64,000 bases of DNA from assembly GCF_011683915.1 (NCBI RefSeq), contig NZ_JAAQPH010000024.1:27594-91593 (forward strand), given 5' to 3'. A model generated the notes under the pieces. That model was given only the letters and a program-made list of their open reading frames with translations, made no database searches and was not told where the DNA came from. Every line of letters starts with the position of its first letter. The first letter of the stretch is position 1. The DNA comes from Pelagibius litoralis. GTDB taxonomy: Bacteria; Pseudomonadota; Alphaproteobacteria; Kiloniellales; Kiloniellaceae. Both the position numbers and the translations under genes were made by a program. This document shows, piece by piece, positions 10,156 to 19,040 of the stretch.

Positions 10156-11234
10156 CGCTCCAGCCAGTGGGCATAGGGCGCGGGCAGGGTCCAGGACGGT
10201 TTGTCGATGCCCAGGGTGCGGGCGGCGTCGTAAGGCCAGTGCGGATTTGCCAGCAGCGCCCGGCCCAGCATGACCAGGTCCACCTTGTTTTCACGGATCA
10301 TCTGGTCCGCCTGTTGGGGGTCGCTGATGTACCAGCTCGTGGCCGTCGGGATTTTCGCTTCGCTGCGCAGACGCTCGGCAAGCGGCGCCATGAAGCCGGG
10401 GCCCCAGGGGATGTCGGCGCCGGGGATCGAAAAGCCGAGACTGACATCGATCAGGTCGAGGCCCAGCCCGGCAAGGCGCCGCACCAGTTCGGTCGCTTCG
10501 TCCACCGTCTCCTCGCGGCCGTCGAATTCGATGACGCCCAGGCGCACGGTCAGGGGCAGATTCTGCGGCCAGACTTCCCGTACCGCCGCGAAGGTCTCAG
10601 TCAGGAAGCGGATGCGATTTTCAAAGCTGCCGCCGTAGTCGTCGTCGCGCTGGTTGGAGTGCGGCGACAAAAACGACTGGGCGAGATAGCCATGGGCGAA
10701 ATGCAGTTCCAGCCATTCGAAGCCGGCCTGCCGGGCGCGCTCCGCCGCTGCGACGTAGTCCCGCTGCACCTTGAGGATGTCGTCCTTGGTCATCGCCGTC
10801 GGGCGGCGCGGAAGGTTGGCGCCGAAGGGCAGGGCGGAGGGGGCGAGCGGCTGCCAGGCGCGGGGGTCGTCTTCGGCCATATGATCGTCGCCTTCCCAGG
10901 GCCGGTTGGCGCTGGCTTTGCGGCCGGCATGGGCAATCTGGATTCCCGGCACCGCCCCGGCCGCCTTGATCGACCGGACGGCGGGCGCAAAGGCCTCGGC
11001 CTGCCGGTTCGACCACAGGCCGGCGCAGCCCGGTGTGATGCGGCCTTCGGGTGAGACGGCGGTGGCCTCGGCAATCACCAGGCCGGCGCCGCCGCGGGCC
11101 AGGCTGTCGAGATGGGTGTAATGCCAGGCGTTGATCACGCCGTCCTCGGCCGAGTACTGGCACATGGGCGAGACCGCGATGCGGTTGCGCAGCGTAACGT
11201 CTTTCAGGGTAAAGGGATCGAAGAGCGACGACAT
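10140..11234 (-). CDS. Old Yellow Enzyme family NADH:flavin oxidoreductase (YqjM/NamA-like)
   Basis: A 364-residue FMN-binding TIM barrel that reduces activated C=C bonds of enones and similar electrophiles with NAD(P)H. RNRIAVSPMCQYS carries the Cys that replaces Thr in the thermophilic-like YqjM class. QIAHAGRKA and the HFAHGYLAQSFLSP segment supply flavin and substrate contacts, and VDLVMLGRALLANPHWP is the C-terminal phosphate site. It is divergent from a small ArsR-type regulator, with a perfect palindrome between them. Confidence 0.93.
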   Translation of the reverse strand: MSSLFDPFTLKDVTLRNRIAVSPMCQYSAEDGVINAWHYTHLDSLARGGAGLVIAEATAVSPEGRITPGCAGLWSNRQAEAFAPAVRSIKAAGAVPGIQIAHAGRKASANRPWEGDDHMAEDDPRAWQPLAPSALPFGANLPRRPTAMTKDDILKVQRDYVAAAERARQAGFEWLELHFAHGYLAQSFLSPHSNQRDDDYGGSFENRIRFLTETFAAVREVWPQNLPLTVRLGVIEFDGREETVDEATELVRRLAGLGLDLIDVSLGFSIPGADIPWGPGFMAPLAERLRSEAKIPTATSWYISDPQQADQMIRENKVDLVMLGRALLANPHWPYDAARTLGIDKPSWTLPAPYAHWLERYRAA

Positions 11235-11312
11235 CTGGGGGGTCCCCTGGTGTTGGGCTGTCCTGCCGGAGGCTTGCGAAATCAGGCGGAAAGCCTATAT
11301 TTTACTCAGAAG

Positions 11313-11344
11313 TTCGGTAGTTCGAAATTAATCGAACTACCGAA
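11313..11344. promoter_or_regulatory. Perfect palindromic operator candidate
   Basis: TTCGGTAGTTCGA (11313-11325) and its exact complement TCGAACTACCGAA (11332-11344) flank AATTAA in the 140-bp divergent region between the Old Yellow Enzyme gene and the ArsR-type gene. The placement suits a dimeric winged-helix repressor that controls both. Confidence 0.75.
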
Positions 11345-11374
11345 ATATAGGGGCATAGACCTGAGGTTCAAGGC

Positions 11375-11689
11375 ATGAGGGCGATGCGGCATCCAAGGCC
11401 GGAGGATATTGAGCTGGCGCGCGTGCTCCATGCGCTCAGCGATCCGGTGCGCCTGGACGTGGTGCGTCAGTTGGACCGTGAGGGCGAGGCAACCTGCGCG
11501 GCGCTGGACTGTGGGCGGCCGAAGTCGAGCATGTCGCATCATTTCCGGGTGCTGCGCGACGCCGGTGTTCTGCGGACCCGCACCGACGGCACGACTCATA
11601 TGAACGAGCTTCGGCGCGCCGAGCTCGACAGCTTGTTTCCCGGGCTGTTGCAGGCTGTGCTGACGGCGCCCGAACGCGGCGCCGCCTGA
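11375..11689 (+). CDS. ArsR-type winged-helix transcriptional regulator
   Basis: A 104-residue regulator. ALSDPVRLDVVRQL is the ArsR first helix, and CGRPKSSMSHHFRVLRDAGVLRTRTDGTTHMNEL is the recognition helix and wing. The only Cys residues are in TCAALDCG (before the recognition helix). The canonical ArsR metal motif ELCVCDL is absent, so the signal may be an electrophile, as for regulators of Old Yellow Enzymes, or metal-independent. It probably binds the palindrome at 11313-11344. GAGG precedes the ATG. Confidence 0.88.
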   Translation: MRAMRHPRPEDIELARVLHALSDPVRLDVVRQLDREGEATCAALDCGRPKSSMSHHFRVLRDAGVLRTRTDGTTHMNELRRAELDSLFPGLLQAVLTAPERGAA

Positions 11690-11722
11690 AGCGTTGGTCA
11701 GTTGCCTCGAACAGCGGCCAGA

Positions 11723-12418
11723 TCAGCGAAAGGTGGCGATCTCTTCCAGCGGCTTCTTGATCTTGGCGTGCTTGGGCACGGTGGCGTCTTTTGCGGCGTG
11801 GCCGGTAACCAGGATCATGTAGGGCTTTTCATTCTCCGGGCGCCCGCAGATGTCGTTCAGGAAGCGCATCGGATTGGGCGTGTGGGTCAGGGTCGCCAGC
11901 CCGGCGCAGTGCAGGGCCGTGATCAGCATGCCGGTGGCGATGCCGACCGATTCGTTGATGTAGTAGTTCTTCACGATCTTGCGCTCGGCGGAGACGCCGT
12001 AGCGCTCGGCGAAGATCACGATCAGCCAGGGCGCGGTCTCCAAGAAGGGCTTCTCATCGTCGGTGCCGAGCGGCGCCAGGGCCGAGAGCCAGTCGTCGCC
12101 CGCCTTGCCGTCATAGAACGTCTTTTCTTCGGCCTCTGCCGCCTCGCGAATCTGTTTCTTCATGGCAGGATCGCCGACCGCCACGAAATGCCAGGGCTGC
12201 CGGTTGGCGCCGCTGGGTGCGCGCCCCGCCGCCAGGATGCAATCCTCGATCACACTGCGCGGCACCGGTGTGGGCGCGAAATCGCGGATTGAATGGCGGG
12301 TTTTCATTTCCTCCAGAAATTCCGCCGCCCGCTCGGCCATTTCCGCATCGCTGAAGCTGCGCGGATCGGGCAGGGGGATCGCTTCGTAGGCAGGGGCGGC
12401 GAGGCTGGCATCACTCAT
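11723..12418 (-). CDS. Nitroreductase-family (iodotyrosine-deiodinase-like) flavoprotein
   Basis: An FMN-dependent nitroreductase-fold protein of about 231 residues. [14 protein letters not shown] is the N-terminal FMN-phosphate motif, and [19 protein letters not shown] is the flavin-binding segment. The length and the C-terminal [17 protein letters not shown] region resemble the BluB/iodotyrosine-deiodinase branch more than the NfsB branch. The substrate is unknown. ATGs at 12424 and 12418 are both possible; GGAG spacing favours 12418. Confidence 0.88.
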   Translation of the reverse strand: MSDASLAAPAYEAIPLPDPRSFSDAEMAERAAEFLEEMKTRHSIRDFAPTPVPRSVIEDCILAAGRAPSGANRQPWHFVAVGDPAMKKQIREAAEAEEKTFYDGKAGDDWLSALAPLGTDDEKPFLETAPWLIVIFAERYGVSAERKIVKNYYINESVGIATGMLITALHCAGLATLTHTPNPMRFLNDICGRPENEKPYMILVTGHAAKDATVPKHAKIKKPLEEIATFR

Positions 12419-12569
12419 TTGCATGCTCCGGTTCCGGTGCCGCCGCCATGAAATGGCGGCACAACCTGCAGTAAAGCGTTTCGCCCGTTGATTTCAAAGG
12501 ATAAAGGCGAATGCACGGGTTAACTTTTTACGCGGAAGGCCGCTTCGCGCCGGATTCGTCTTGGGGGAT

Positions 12570-13115
12570 TCAGCTCGCCGCCTTCAGGTGTTCCTTCAGG
12601 CGCGGCATCAGTTCGACGAGGTTGCAGGGTTTGTGGCGGGAGTCGAGCTGGAACTTCAGAATCTCTTCCCAGCCGTCCTTGCAGGCCGAGGGCGAACCGG
12701 GCAGCGCGAAGAGGTAGGTACCGTCGGCGACACCGCCGATCGCGCGGCTCTGCATGGTCGAGGTGCCGACCTTCTGGTAGCTGATCCAGCGGAACAGTTC
12801 GCCGAAGCCCTCGATCTCTTTTTCCATCACCTGCTTGAAGGCCTCCGGCGTCACGTCGCGGCCGGTGACCCCGGTGCCGCCGGTGGTGATCACCACATCG
12901 ACATCGGGATCTGCGATGTGGGCCTTCAGGGCGGCGACGATCTTGTCGCCGTCATCCGTGACGATTTGCCGCGCGGCGAGTTTGTGCCCATCGGCGGCGA
13001 TCATCTCGACCAGGCGCTGGCCCGACTTGTCGTCCGCCAGCGTACGGCTGTCGGAGATGGTCAGGACGGCAATGTTTACAGGCAGGAAGGGCAGGCTTTC
13101 GTCAATTCTGGCCAT
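12570..13115 (-). CDS. moaB: Molybdenum cofactor biosynthesis protein B
   Basis: A 181-residue MoaB/MogA-fold protein that adenylylates molybdopterin or acts beside that step. NIAVLTISDSRT starts the Rossmann-like domain, and VVITTGGTGVTGRDVTPEA is the hallmark MoCF motif. FALPGSPSACKDGWEEIL closes the active site. The ATG at 13115 with GAGG ten bases upstream was preferred to a start 21 codons earlier. Its first 14 bases overlap the end of the upstream transglycosylase gene, suggesting translational coupling, although the functions look unrelated. Confidence 0.93.
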   Translation of the reverse strand: MARIDESLPFLPVNIAVLTISDSRTLADDKSGQRLVEMIAADGHKLAARQIVTDDGDKIVAALKAHIADPDVDVVITTGGTGVTGRDVTPEAFKQVMEKEIEGFGELFRWISYQKVGTSTMQSRAIGGVADGTYLFALPGSPSACKDGWEEILKFQLDSRHKPCNLVELMPRLKEHLKAAS

Positions 13116-15087
13116 ACAGTGCAACCTCGGCACGGGTTCCGTCCAAGGCTTCGTAGCGCGGCCAGTCGCCGCCCGCAAGTCGTTCCAGCGAGGGGGCCGG
13201 CTGGCCGAGACGCTGGCGGTAGATCCAGAGGTTGGTCAGCACCCGCTCGATAAAGAGGCGGGTTTCCTTCGACGGCAGGGCCTCGATGAAGAGCAGCGGG
13301 TCGTCGCCCGCCTTCATCCTGCGCGCCCACTTGCCGAGATTGCCGGGGCCGCCGTTGTAGGCGGTGGTCAGGCGGAAGAGGTCGCCCTGCACCCTTTCGT
13401 GGCGCAGCAGGTAGGCGATGTAGCGCTGGCCCAGCTCCATGTTCAGGCTGGGGTCGAACAGTTCGTTGCGCGCCTTGCCGCGGTAGCGCCGGTCACGGGC
13501 GATATAGCTGGCGGTGCGCGGCATCAACTGCATCAGGCCGCGCGCGCCGTCCGGGCTCTTGGCTTTGGTGTTGAAGCCCGATTCCTGGCGCATCAGCGCA
13601 AAAATCAGCGCGCGATCGACGGTGAAGCCGTTTTCCGGCTGCCAGGGCGGTATCGGGTAGAGCGCGGCGTCCAGGGCGCCGGGGGTCGCCTGATCGCTGC
13701 GCTGGCGTGCCAACTGGCTGCCCATGCGAAAGGCGAGGGAGGGCATGCGGGCGTGCTGCGCCAGGGCCAACAGAGCCTGGCTCATGCGCGGGTCGCCCCA
13801 GGAACCGGCCTTCACCAGTTCGCGCTCCGCCGCTTCGCTGTCGCCGACCTGCATCAGCGCCAGGGCGCGCGCGCCGACCGGGTTGTTCTTCAGCAGCGCC
13901 GCCATCTGCGGGTCCATCCGGTGGGACCCGAAGTCGAACTCGATCGGCATGCCCAGGGCGCGGCGCGCCAGCAGGCCATAAAAAGTATGGGGATAGAGCG
14001 CGGCGCGCTGCAGCAGCGGGCTGATCCGCTCCGGGCGCTGCAATCTCAGATTGGTTCGCGCGGCCCAGTAAGCGCCGGCGGCGATATTCCAACCGGGCGC
14101 CCGCTCGGCATTGCCGAGTATCTCAAAGAACGTTGCGGCGGATTCCAGGTCGCCGACCCGCCAGGCCGCCAGACCGGCGATCCAGTTGATCATCGGGGCC
14201 GCGGCACCGGAGCGCCGTGCCGCGGCACTGGCGATGGCATAGGCGCGCTGCGATTGTCCATAATAGAACCAGCCGGAGGCGACCAGCACCCGGGCCTGGT
14301 CCAGTTCGACCTGGTCCAGCAGCTTCTGGGTCGATTTTTTGTTGAGCAGGTCTTCGGTGACGCTGAAGCGCTGGCGCAGCACGTTGTGGTGCACCTGGCG
14401 CAGCAGCTTGGCGACCTTACGCTTTGTCGCCTTGCTGCGTTTGCGCGGCGAAACGTAGTCGGTACTGACCCGCTTGCCGCCCGAGACGATGCCGCGGCCG
14501 GGGCTCACCGGCGGCTGCGGGCGGCGGTAGTTGGCCGGGCGCCGCTTCAGCGCCAGCTTGTAGAGGCGCTGGGCCTGGGGATGGTCGGCGTAGCTGTCCA
14601 TCCAGGCCTTCAGTTCCTTGTAGCGGGAACGATAGGCTGTGGGATGAAGGTAGCGTTGGGCCAGGACGTGGCCCATCAGCCGGCGGTCGCCCAAGCCCGC
14701 GATCAGCTTGTCGGCTTCCTTCCAGCGGCCCTTTTCCTGAAGCGCAAAGACCCGGCGGTAGCGGTCGGCGTCACCCGGCGACAGCACCGCCGGCAGGCCG
14801 TCCGGGCCCGGGACGATCCCGGCCGGCAGGGCGGCCGTTCCGCCCGGTTGACTCTGGATACTCGGATTTTTGGGTTGCAGATCGCCTGGCTGCAGAACCT
14901 GTGCGGCTGCGCCCGGTCCAAAACCCGGCACCGCACCCAGAAAGCCGGCAACGACGAAGGCAGCCGCCAGGCGCAGGCAGGCCGCCGCGCCGAGAAAACG
15001 CCCGACATAAGCAAAAGAAGGCCGTGCCCGGGAAACAAGGGCACCGACCCGACTCCTAGATTGCACTGCGACCCCCGGTGTTTTCAT
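13102..15087 (-). CDS. Soluble lytic murein transglycosylase (Slt70-like)
   Basis: A 661-residue periplasmic enzyme that cleaves the MurNAc-GlcNAc bond of peptidoglycan to give anhydro products. An N-terminal hydrophobic segment (about residues 30-60, ending GAAAQV) is a signal peptide. A long alpha-helical superhelix region follows. The SLT catalytic domain starts near residue 490, with Glu502 in RQESGFN, then GARGLMQLMP and AYNGGPGN. This layout matches family 1A transglycosylases. The gene overlaps the start of moaB. A basic stretch near residue 220 (KRSKATKRKVAK) is unusual for the family. Confidence 0.92.
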   Translation of the reverse strand: MKTPGVAVQSRSRVGALVSRARPSFAYVGRFLGAAACLRLAAAFVVAGFLGAVPGFGPGAAAQVLQPGDLQPKNPSIQSQPGGTAALPAGIVPGPDGLPAVLSPGDADRYRRVFALQEKGRWKEADKLIAGLGDRRLMGHVLAQRYLHPTAYRSRYKELKAWMDSYADHPQAQRLYKLALKRRPANYRRPQPPVSPGRGIVSGGKRVSTDYVSPRKRSKATKRKVAKLLRQVHHNVLRQRFSVTEDLLNKKSTQKLLDQVELDQARVLVASGWFYYGQSQRAYAIASAAARRSGAAAPMINWIAGLAAWRVGDLESAATFFEILGNAERAPGWNIAAGAYWAARTNLRLQRPERISPLLQRAALYPHTFYGLLARRALGMPIEFDFGSHRMDPQMAALLKNNPVGARALALMQVGDSEAAERELVKAGSWGDPRMSQALLALAQHARMPSLAFRMGSQLARQRSDQATPGALDAALYPIPPWQPENGFTVDRALIFALMRQESGFNTKAKSPDGARGLMQLMPRTASYIARDRRYRGKARNELFDPSLNMELGQRYIAYLLRHERVQGDLFRLTTAYNGGPGNLGKWARRMKAGDDPLLFIEALPSKETRLFIERVLTNLWIYRQRLGQPAPSLERLAGGDWPRYEALDGTRAEVALYGQN

Positions 15088-15250
15088 AGCCCCGGTTTTC
15101 CGATGACGTTAAACAAGCACTGATATGTCTGCAACTCCGCAGGCACCAGCAGGCCACGGCCGGGGTTAAATCGGCGTTAAGTATGGCTTTTTAGAGGCCA
15201 TTGGAAATCGGCAAGGAATCCAACGGGAATCTGGGAGGAATCGGCCCGCC

Positions 15251-15357
15251 TAGATCGGGTCATGTTTTGTCGAAACCACAAAGTGGTTCCGACAAAACAT
15301 GTGAATCCGATCGACATCAAAGAGTTAGAGCAGATCCTGGTCGATGGATCTGCTCTA
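15251..15357. repeat. Composite palindromic repeat, copy 1 (TAGATCGG ... TAGAGCA modules)
   Basis: Two hairpin modules lie in tandem. The first has CATGTTTTGTCG opposite CGACAAAACATG around a GTGGTT core. The second has TAGAGCAGATC-type arms ending at 15357. The same composite occurs, inverted, at 62952-63090, and a related TAGAGCA-ended element lies at 46742-46905. The last three bases, read leftward, are the TAG stop of the uracil-DNA glycosylase gene. Confidence 0.85.
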
Positions 15358-16218
15358 GGGGGCAAGGCCCTCGCGCTCCATGGCCTCGGCAAAGGCCAGC
15401 AGGTCCCGCCAGGCCTCGCGCTTTTGCGCTGGTTGGCGCAGCAGATAGGCCGGATGCAGGGTCGGCAGGGCAGGGATCGTTTCGCCCATCCGGGGGTGGC
15501 GATAGTCGTCCCAGCGGCCGCGCAGCCGCAGGATGCCCTCGCTTTTGTTCAGCAGCGTCTTGGCCGACATGCCGCCGGTGAGCAGCAGCAGCTTGGGGGC
15601 CAGCAGCTCGACCTGGCGTTCCAGGAAAGGCAGGCAGGCGGCGATTTCCGCCGGGGTCGGATTGCGGTTCCCCGGCGGGCGCCAATACAGCAGGTTGGTG
15701 ATGTAGACTTGGCTACGATCCAGGCCGATCGCGGCCAGCATGCGGTCGAGCATCTGCCCGGCCGGGCCGACGAAGGGTTTGCCCTGGCGGTCTTCCTGAG
15801 CGCCGGGGGCCTCGCCGATGATCATGATCCGGGCTTGCGGATTGCCGTCGTAGAGGCAGAGGTTGGTCGCTGTCGCCTTCAGGGGACAGCCGTCGAAACG
15901 CTCCAGTGCCTGACGGATTTCCTCAACCGAATTGGCGGCCTGGGCGAGGCGCTGGGCATCGGCCTGGGTTTCGCTGGCCGAGGCGAGACCCGGCGTAGGG
16001 CGCGGGCGCGGTGCCGGGCTCGCCGTCTTCGGCGTCATCGTTGCAGACTTCGGCGCCTGAGCCCCAGTCTGCAACGATGACGCCCGGGTCTGCCGCCGCG
16101 GGTCCGGCAGCGCGGTCCGGTCGAGCGGCACCTCGCCGACGGCTTCGTCGGCGCCGGCATCAATGAGCCACTGCAAGGCGGCCAAGCTTGCCGCAGGGTC
16201 CGGCTGTTGGCTGATCAT
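15355..16218 (-). CDS. Uracil-DNA glycosylase, family 4-like
   Basis: Removes uracil from DNA to start base-excision repair. A variable Pro/Ala-rich N-terminus of about 110 residues precedes the catalytic domain. Motif 1 is [25 protein letters not shown] and motif 2 is [11 protein letters not shown]. Family 4 enzymes use four Cys for a 4Fe-4S cluster. Only scattered Cys are present (GCPLK, NLCLY, AACLP), and the usual CRPPGN is WRPPGN, so the cluster is probably absent. The longer in-frame TTG start at 16275 lacks support; the ATG at 16218 also has no obvious Shine-Dalgarno, so the start is uncertain. The TAG stop lies inside the adjoining repeat. Confidence 0.88.
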   Translation of the reverse strand: MISQQPDPAASLAALQWLIDAGADEAVGEVPLDRTALPDPRRQTRASSLQTGAQAPKSATMTPKTASPAPRPRPTPGLASASETQADAQRLAQAANSVEEIRQALERFDGCPLKATATNLCLYDGNPQARIMIIGEAPGAQEDRQGKPFVGPAGQMLDRMLAAIGLDRSQVYITNLLYWRPPGNRNPTPAEIAACLPFLERQVELLAPKLLLLTGGMSAKTLLNKSEGILRLRGRWDDYRHPRMGETIPALPTLHPAYLLRQPAQKREAWRDLLAFAEAMEREGLAP

Positions 16219-16351
16219 GGGCAACGATAGCAGAGGCGGCGGCCCGCCGAAAAGCCCGCCGGTCTGAAAGCCCAACGGCCGGAAAGTCTGCCGGGGGTGA
16301 GACGGGCTTGGAAAATGCTCTGCTGGAAGTATCGTCTAGCGGAAGATCGGT

Positions 16352-16840
16352 CTAATGGAAGACGGGGGAGGCGAAGAGCACCACCATGATGTTGCCGATC
16401 AGCACGCTGAAGATCATGAAGATCAGCAGCGTGTAGCGATGAACGTTCGCCTCGCGCGATGATTTCACGGCGCGGACCGACTGGGCGTAGCTGGACAGGT
16501 GGCGGCCGATCTCGCGCAGTTTCTCCCGTTCGGTATTCTGCCAGGCCTGATAGAGCGCCAGTGTATAGATCGCCCCGCCGCTGCAGAGAAAGCTGATCGC
16601 GACGATCAGATTGACCAGCTGGGCATTGGTGGCGGCGAACTGGGAGGCAGCCATGAGCGCGCCGAACATCAGCAGGATGCCGCTCAGGGAGCGCCACTGG
16701 CGGGTCTTGGCATAGCGGATCGACTCCGTCGATTCGGCGTAGAGCATGCGCATTTCGGCATGGGTCAGCTCGTCCAGCGGGCTCGGATCGTTCTCGACCT
16801 CGCCTTCGTCGTCCTGCCTTGAAATCTCTTGTACGGCCAT
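16352..16840 (-). CDS. Small membrane protein of unknown function
   Basis: 162 residues. A charged N-terminus (about 45 residues, acidic) is followed by two hydrophobic helices (about 52-70 and 74-95), a helical cytoplasmic loop rich in Arg/Glu, and a third helix near 135-158. I recognise no family. The helix pair and amphipathic linker do not resemble a transporter. It is divergent from the ETF dehydrogenase gene and alone on its strand. Confidence 0.75.
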   Translation of the reverse strand: MAVQEISRQDDEGEVENDPSPLDELTHAEMRMLYAESTESIRYAKTRQWRSLSGILLMFGALMAASQFAATNAQLVNLIVAISFLCSGGAIYTLALYQAWQNTEREKLREIGRHLSSYAQSVRAVKSSREANVHRYTLLIFMIFSVLIGNIMVVLFASPVFH

Positions 16841-17160
16841 CTTTTCGGTTCTCCAGTGGCCGTAACATGGCCCGGAATGGTGAATTTTCGGTAAGGACGC
16901 ACGTCTGGGCGCCTAAAACGGCGGTAAATGGCGAATAACGGGCGCGCCTGCTTTGCTTGGCCCCGGCCCCGGGTCTGTACTATGAAGACGGTCGTGCGAT
17001 GCCGGGGAAACCTGTCGGAACGAAGGCAACCTTCCGTTCCGACACCAACAGGCAGAGCGAAACCATAAGGGCCCTGGATTTGGCCCGGCAGTGGCCTGAC
17101 AAAGGGCCCGGGATTGATGGACCGGGGAAGAGCACCCCGGCGTTTGAGGAGTGAGAGATC
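16841..17160. other. 320-bp divergent intergenic region with structured leader
   Basis: No gene is seen. TTGCTT (16953-16958) and TACTAT (16978-16983), 19 bases apart, could be a weak promoter for the ETF dehydrogenase gene with a leader of about 170 bases. A strong hairpin lies at 17014-17043, and GGGCCC blocks near 17070 and 17105 could form a second structure. The Shine-Dalgarno GAGGAG is at 17146-17151. Confidence 0.5.
17014..17043 (+). other. Hairpin in the ETF dehydrogenase leader
   Basis: GTCGGAACG pairs with CGTTCCGAC and AAGG with CCTT across a CAA loop, leaving one bulged C. The 13-bp stem sits in the presumed 5' leader. There is no T-run, so it is a leader structure rather than a terminator. 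Confidence 0.6.
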
Positions 17161-18813
17161 TTGGAACGCGAGTTCATGGAATACGATGTGGTCATCGTCG
17201 GGGCCGGTCCGGCCGGCCTTTCGGCGGCCATCCGCCTGCGCCAGCTTTCCCAGGCAAGCGGCAAGGAGGTTTCGGTCTGTGTCCTGGAGAAGGGCTCCGA
17301 GGTCGGCGCCCATATTCTCTCCGGCGCCGTCCTTGAACCGCGGGCCCTGAACGAGCTGATTCCCGACTGGAAGGAAAAGGACGCGCCCCTGAATGCGCCG
17401 GTCGGCGACGAGAAATTCCTGCTGCTGTCCGAGAAGGGCAGCATCTCGGTGCCGATCTGGATGCTGCCCGGCCAGATGCACAACCACGGCAACTACGTGG
17501 TCTCGCTGGGCAATGTCTGCCGCTGGCTGGGCGAGCAGGCAGAGGCGCTGGGCGTCGAGGTCTATCCCGGCTTCGCGGCTTCGGAGGTGCTCTATCACGA
17601 CGACGGCCGGGTCAAGGGCGTGGCGACCGGCGACATGGGCATCGGCAAGGATGGGGCGCAGAAGCCGTCCTATCAGCAGGGCATGGAACTGCACGGCCGC
17701 TATGTTTTCTTCGGCGAAGGTTGCCGCGGGTCCCTCACCAGACAGCTTGAGCAGAAGTTCGGGCTGCGCGAAGGCGCGGACCCGCAGACTTATGGCCTGG
17801 GCATCAAGGAACTCTGGCAGCTCGACCCGGCGAAGCACAAGACCGGAACGGTGATCCACACCGCCGGCTGGCCGATGAACACCACCACCTGGGGCGGCTC
17901 CTTCATCTATCACCTGGAGAATAACCAGGCCTACGTCGGCTACGTCGTCGGCCTGGACTACGACAATCCGCATCTCTCGCCTTTTGAGGAGATGCAGCGC
18001 TTCAAGACCCATCCCGCCATCCGTCCGATGCTGGAGGGCGCCAAGCGCATCGCCTACGGCGCCAGGGCGTTGAACGAAGGCGGGCTGCAGTCTCTGCCGA
18101 AACTCACCTTTCCCGGCGGCCTGATCATGGGCTGCGCGGCGGGCTTCCTCAACGTGCCGAAGATCAAGGGCAGCCACAATGCCATGAAGACCGGCATGCT
18201 GGCTGCCGAAGCCGCCTTCGAAGCGCTGAGCGGGGAAGGCGAGCCGCCGGCCGAACTGACGACCTTCACACAGAAGGTCGAAGGCTCCTGGGTGCACGAG
18301 GAACTCCACAAGGCGCGCAATTTCCGGCCCGCCTTCACCAAGTGGGGGCTCTATGGCTCAATGCTCTATGGCGCCCTCGATCTGAAGCTGCTCGGCGGCA
18401 AGGCGCCCTGGACCTTCCGTCACAGGCATGCCGATCATGAATGCCTGAAGCCGGCGGCGGAGATGCCGAAGATCGATTATCCCAAACCCGATGGTGTGCT
18501 CACCTTCGACAGGCTTTCCTCGGTCTTTATCTCCAACACCAACCACGAGGAGGATCAGCCGGTTCACCTCACGCTTAAAGACGCCTCGGTACCGGTGGAG
18601 CACAACCTTAAGCTCTATGACGAGCCGGCCCAGCGCTACTGTCCGGCCGGGGTCTACGAGATTGTCCGCGACGACGACGGCGCCAACCCGCGCCTGCAGA
18701 TCAACGCGCAGAACTGCGTTCACTGCAAAACCTGCGACATCAAGGACCCGACCCAGAACATCGTCTGGGTTACGCCGGAAGGCGCGGGCGGCCCGAACTA
18801 TCCGAACATGTAG
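17161..18813 (+). CDS. Electron transfer flavoprotein:ubiquinone oxidoreductase
   Basis: A membrane-associated flavo-iron-sulfur enzyme that passes electrons from ETF (fatty-acid, amino-acid and sarcosine oxidation) to ubiquinone. The 550 residues have the FAD motif VGAGPAG at 13-19, the central quinone-binding region with [23 protein letters not shown], and a C-terminal 4Fe-4S domain (RYCPAGVYE ... [18 protein letters not shown]). TTG is the start: it lies nine bases after GAGGAG and gives the family N-terminus MEREFMEYD. The next ATG (17176) is too far from the ribosome-binding site. Confidence 0.96.
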   Translation: MEREFMEYDVVIVGAGPAGLSAAIRLRQLSQASGKEVSVCVLEKGSEVGAHILSGAVLEPRALNELIPDWKEKDAPLNAPVGDEKFLLLSEKGSISVPIWMLPGQMHNHGNYVVSLGNVCRWLGEQAEALGVEVYPGFAASEVLYHDDGRVKGVATGDMGIGKDGAQKPSYQQGMELHGRYVFFGEGCRGSLTRQLEQKFGLREGADPQTYGLGIKELWQLDPAKHKTGTVIHTAGWPMNTTTWGGSFIYHLENNQAYVGYVVGLDYDNPHLSPFEEMQRFKTHPAIRPMLEGAKRIAYGARALNEGGLQSLPKLTFPGGLIMGCAAGFLNVPKIKGSHNAMKTGMLAAEAAFEALSGEGEPPAELTTFTQKVEGSWVHEELHKARNFRPAFTKWGLYGSMLYGALDLKLLGGKAPWTFRHRHADHECLKPAAEMPKIDYPKPDGVLTFDRLSSVFISNTNHEEDQPVHLTLKDASVPVEHNLKLYDEPAQRYCPAGVYEIVRDDDGANPRLQINAQNCVHCKTCDIKDPTQNIVWVTPEGAGGPNYPNM

Positions 18814-19040
18814 CCGCCGACGGGATGCCCTGGCGGCACCCCCATTGATCGCCTGACCCTCGTTTGATCCCTTGCGATACGGCGGATTTGGTCCACTTTA
18901 AGGGTTGGAACGCGATCCGGCTGATCGCAGGAGCGTGAAGATGCGCGCCAAGCCCGGCGTTGTGGCCTCTTGCCGCCCTCGGTTAGACTAGGCGATTAGA
19001 CCGGGCAATCAGCCGTAGGCAACAACGCCAGGAGATGGAT

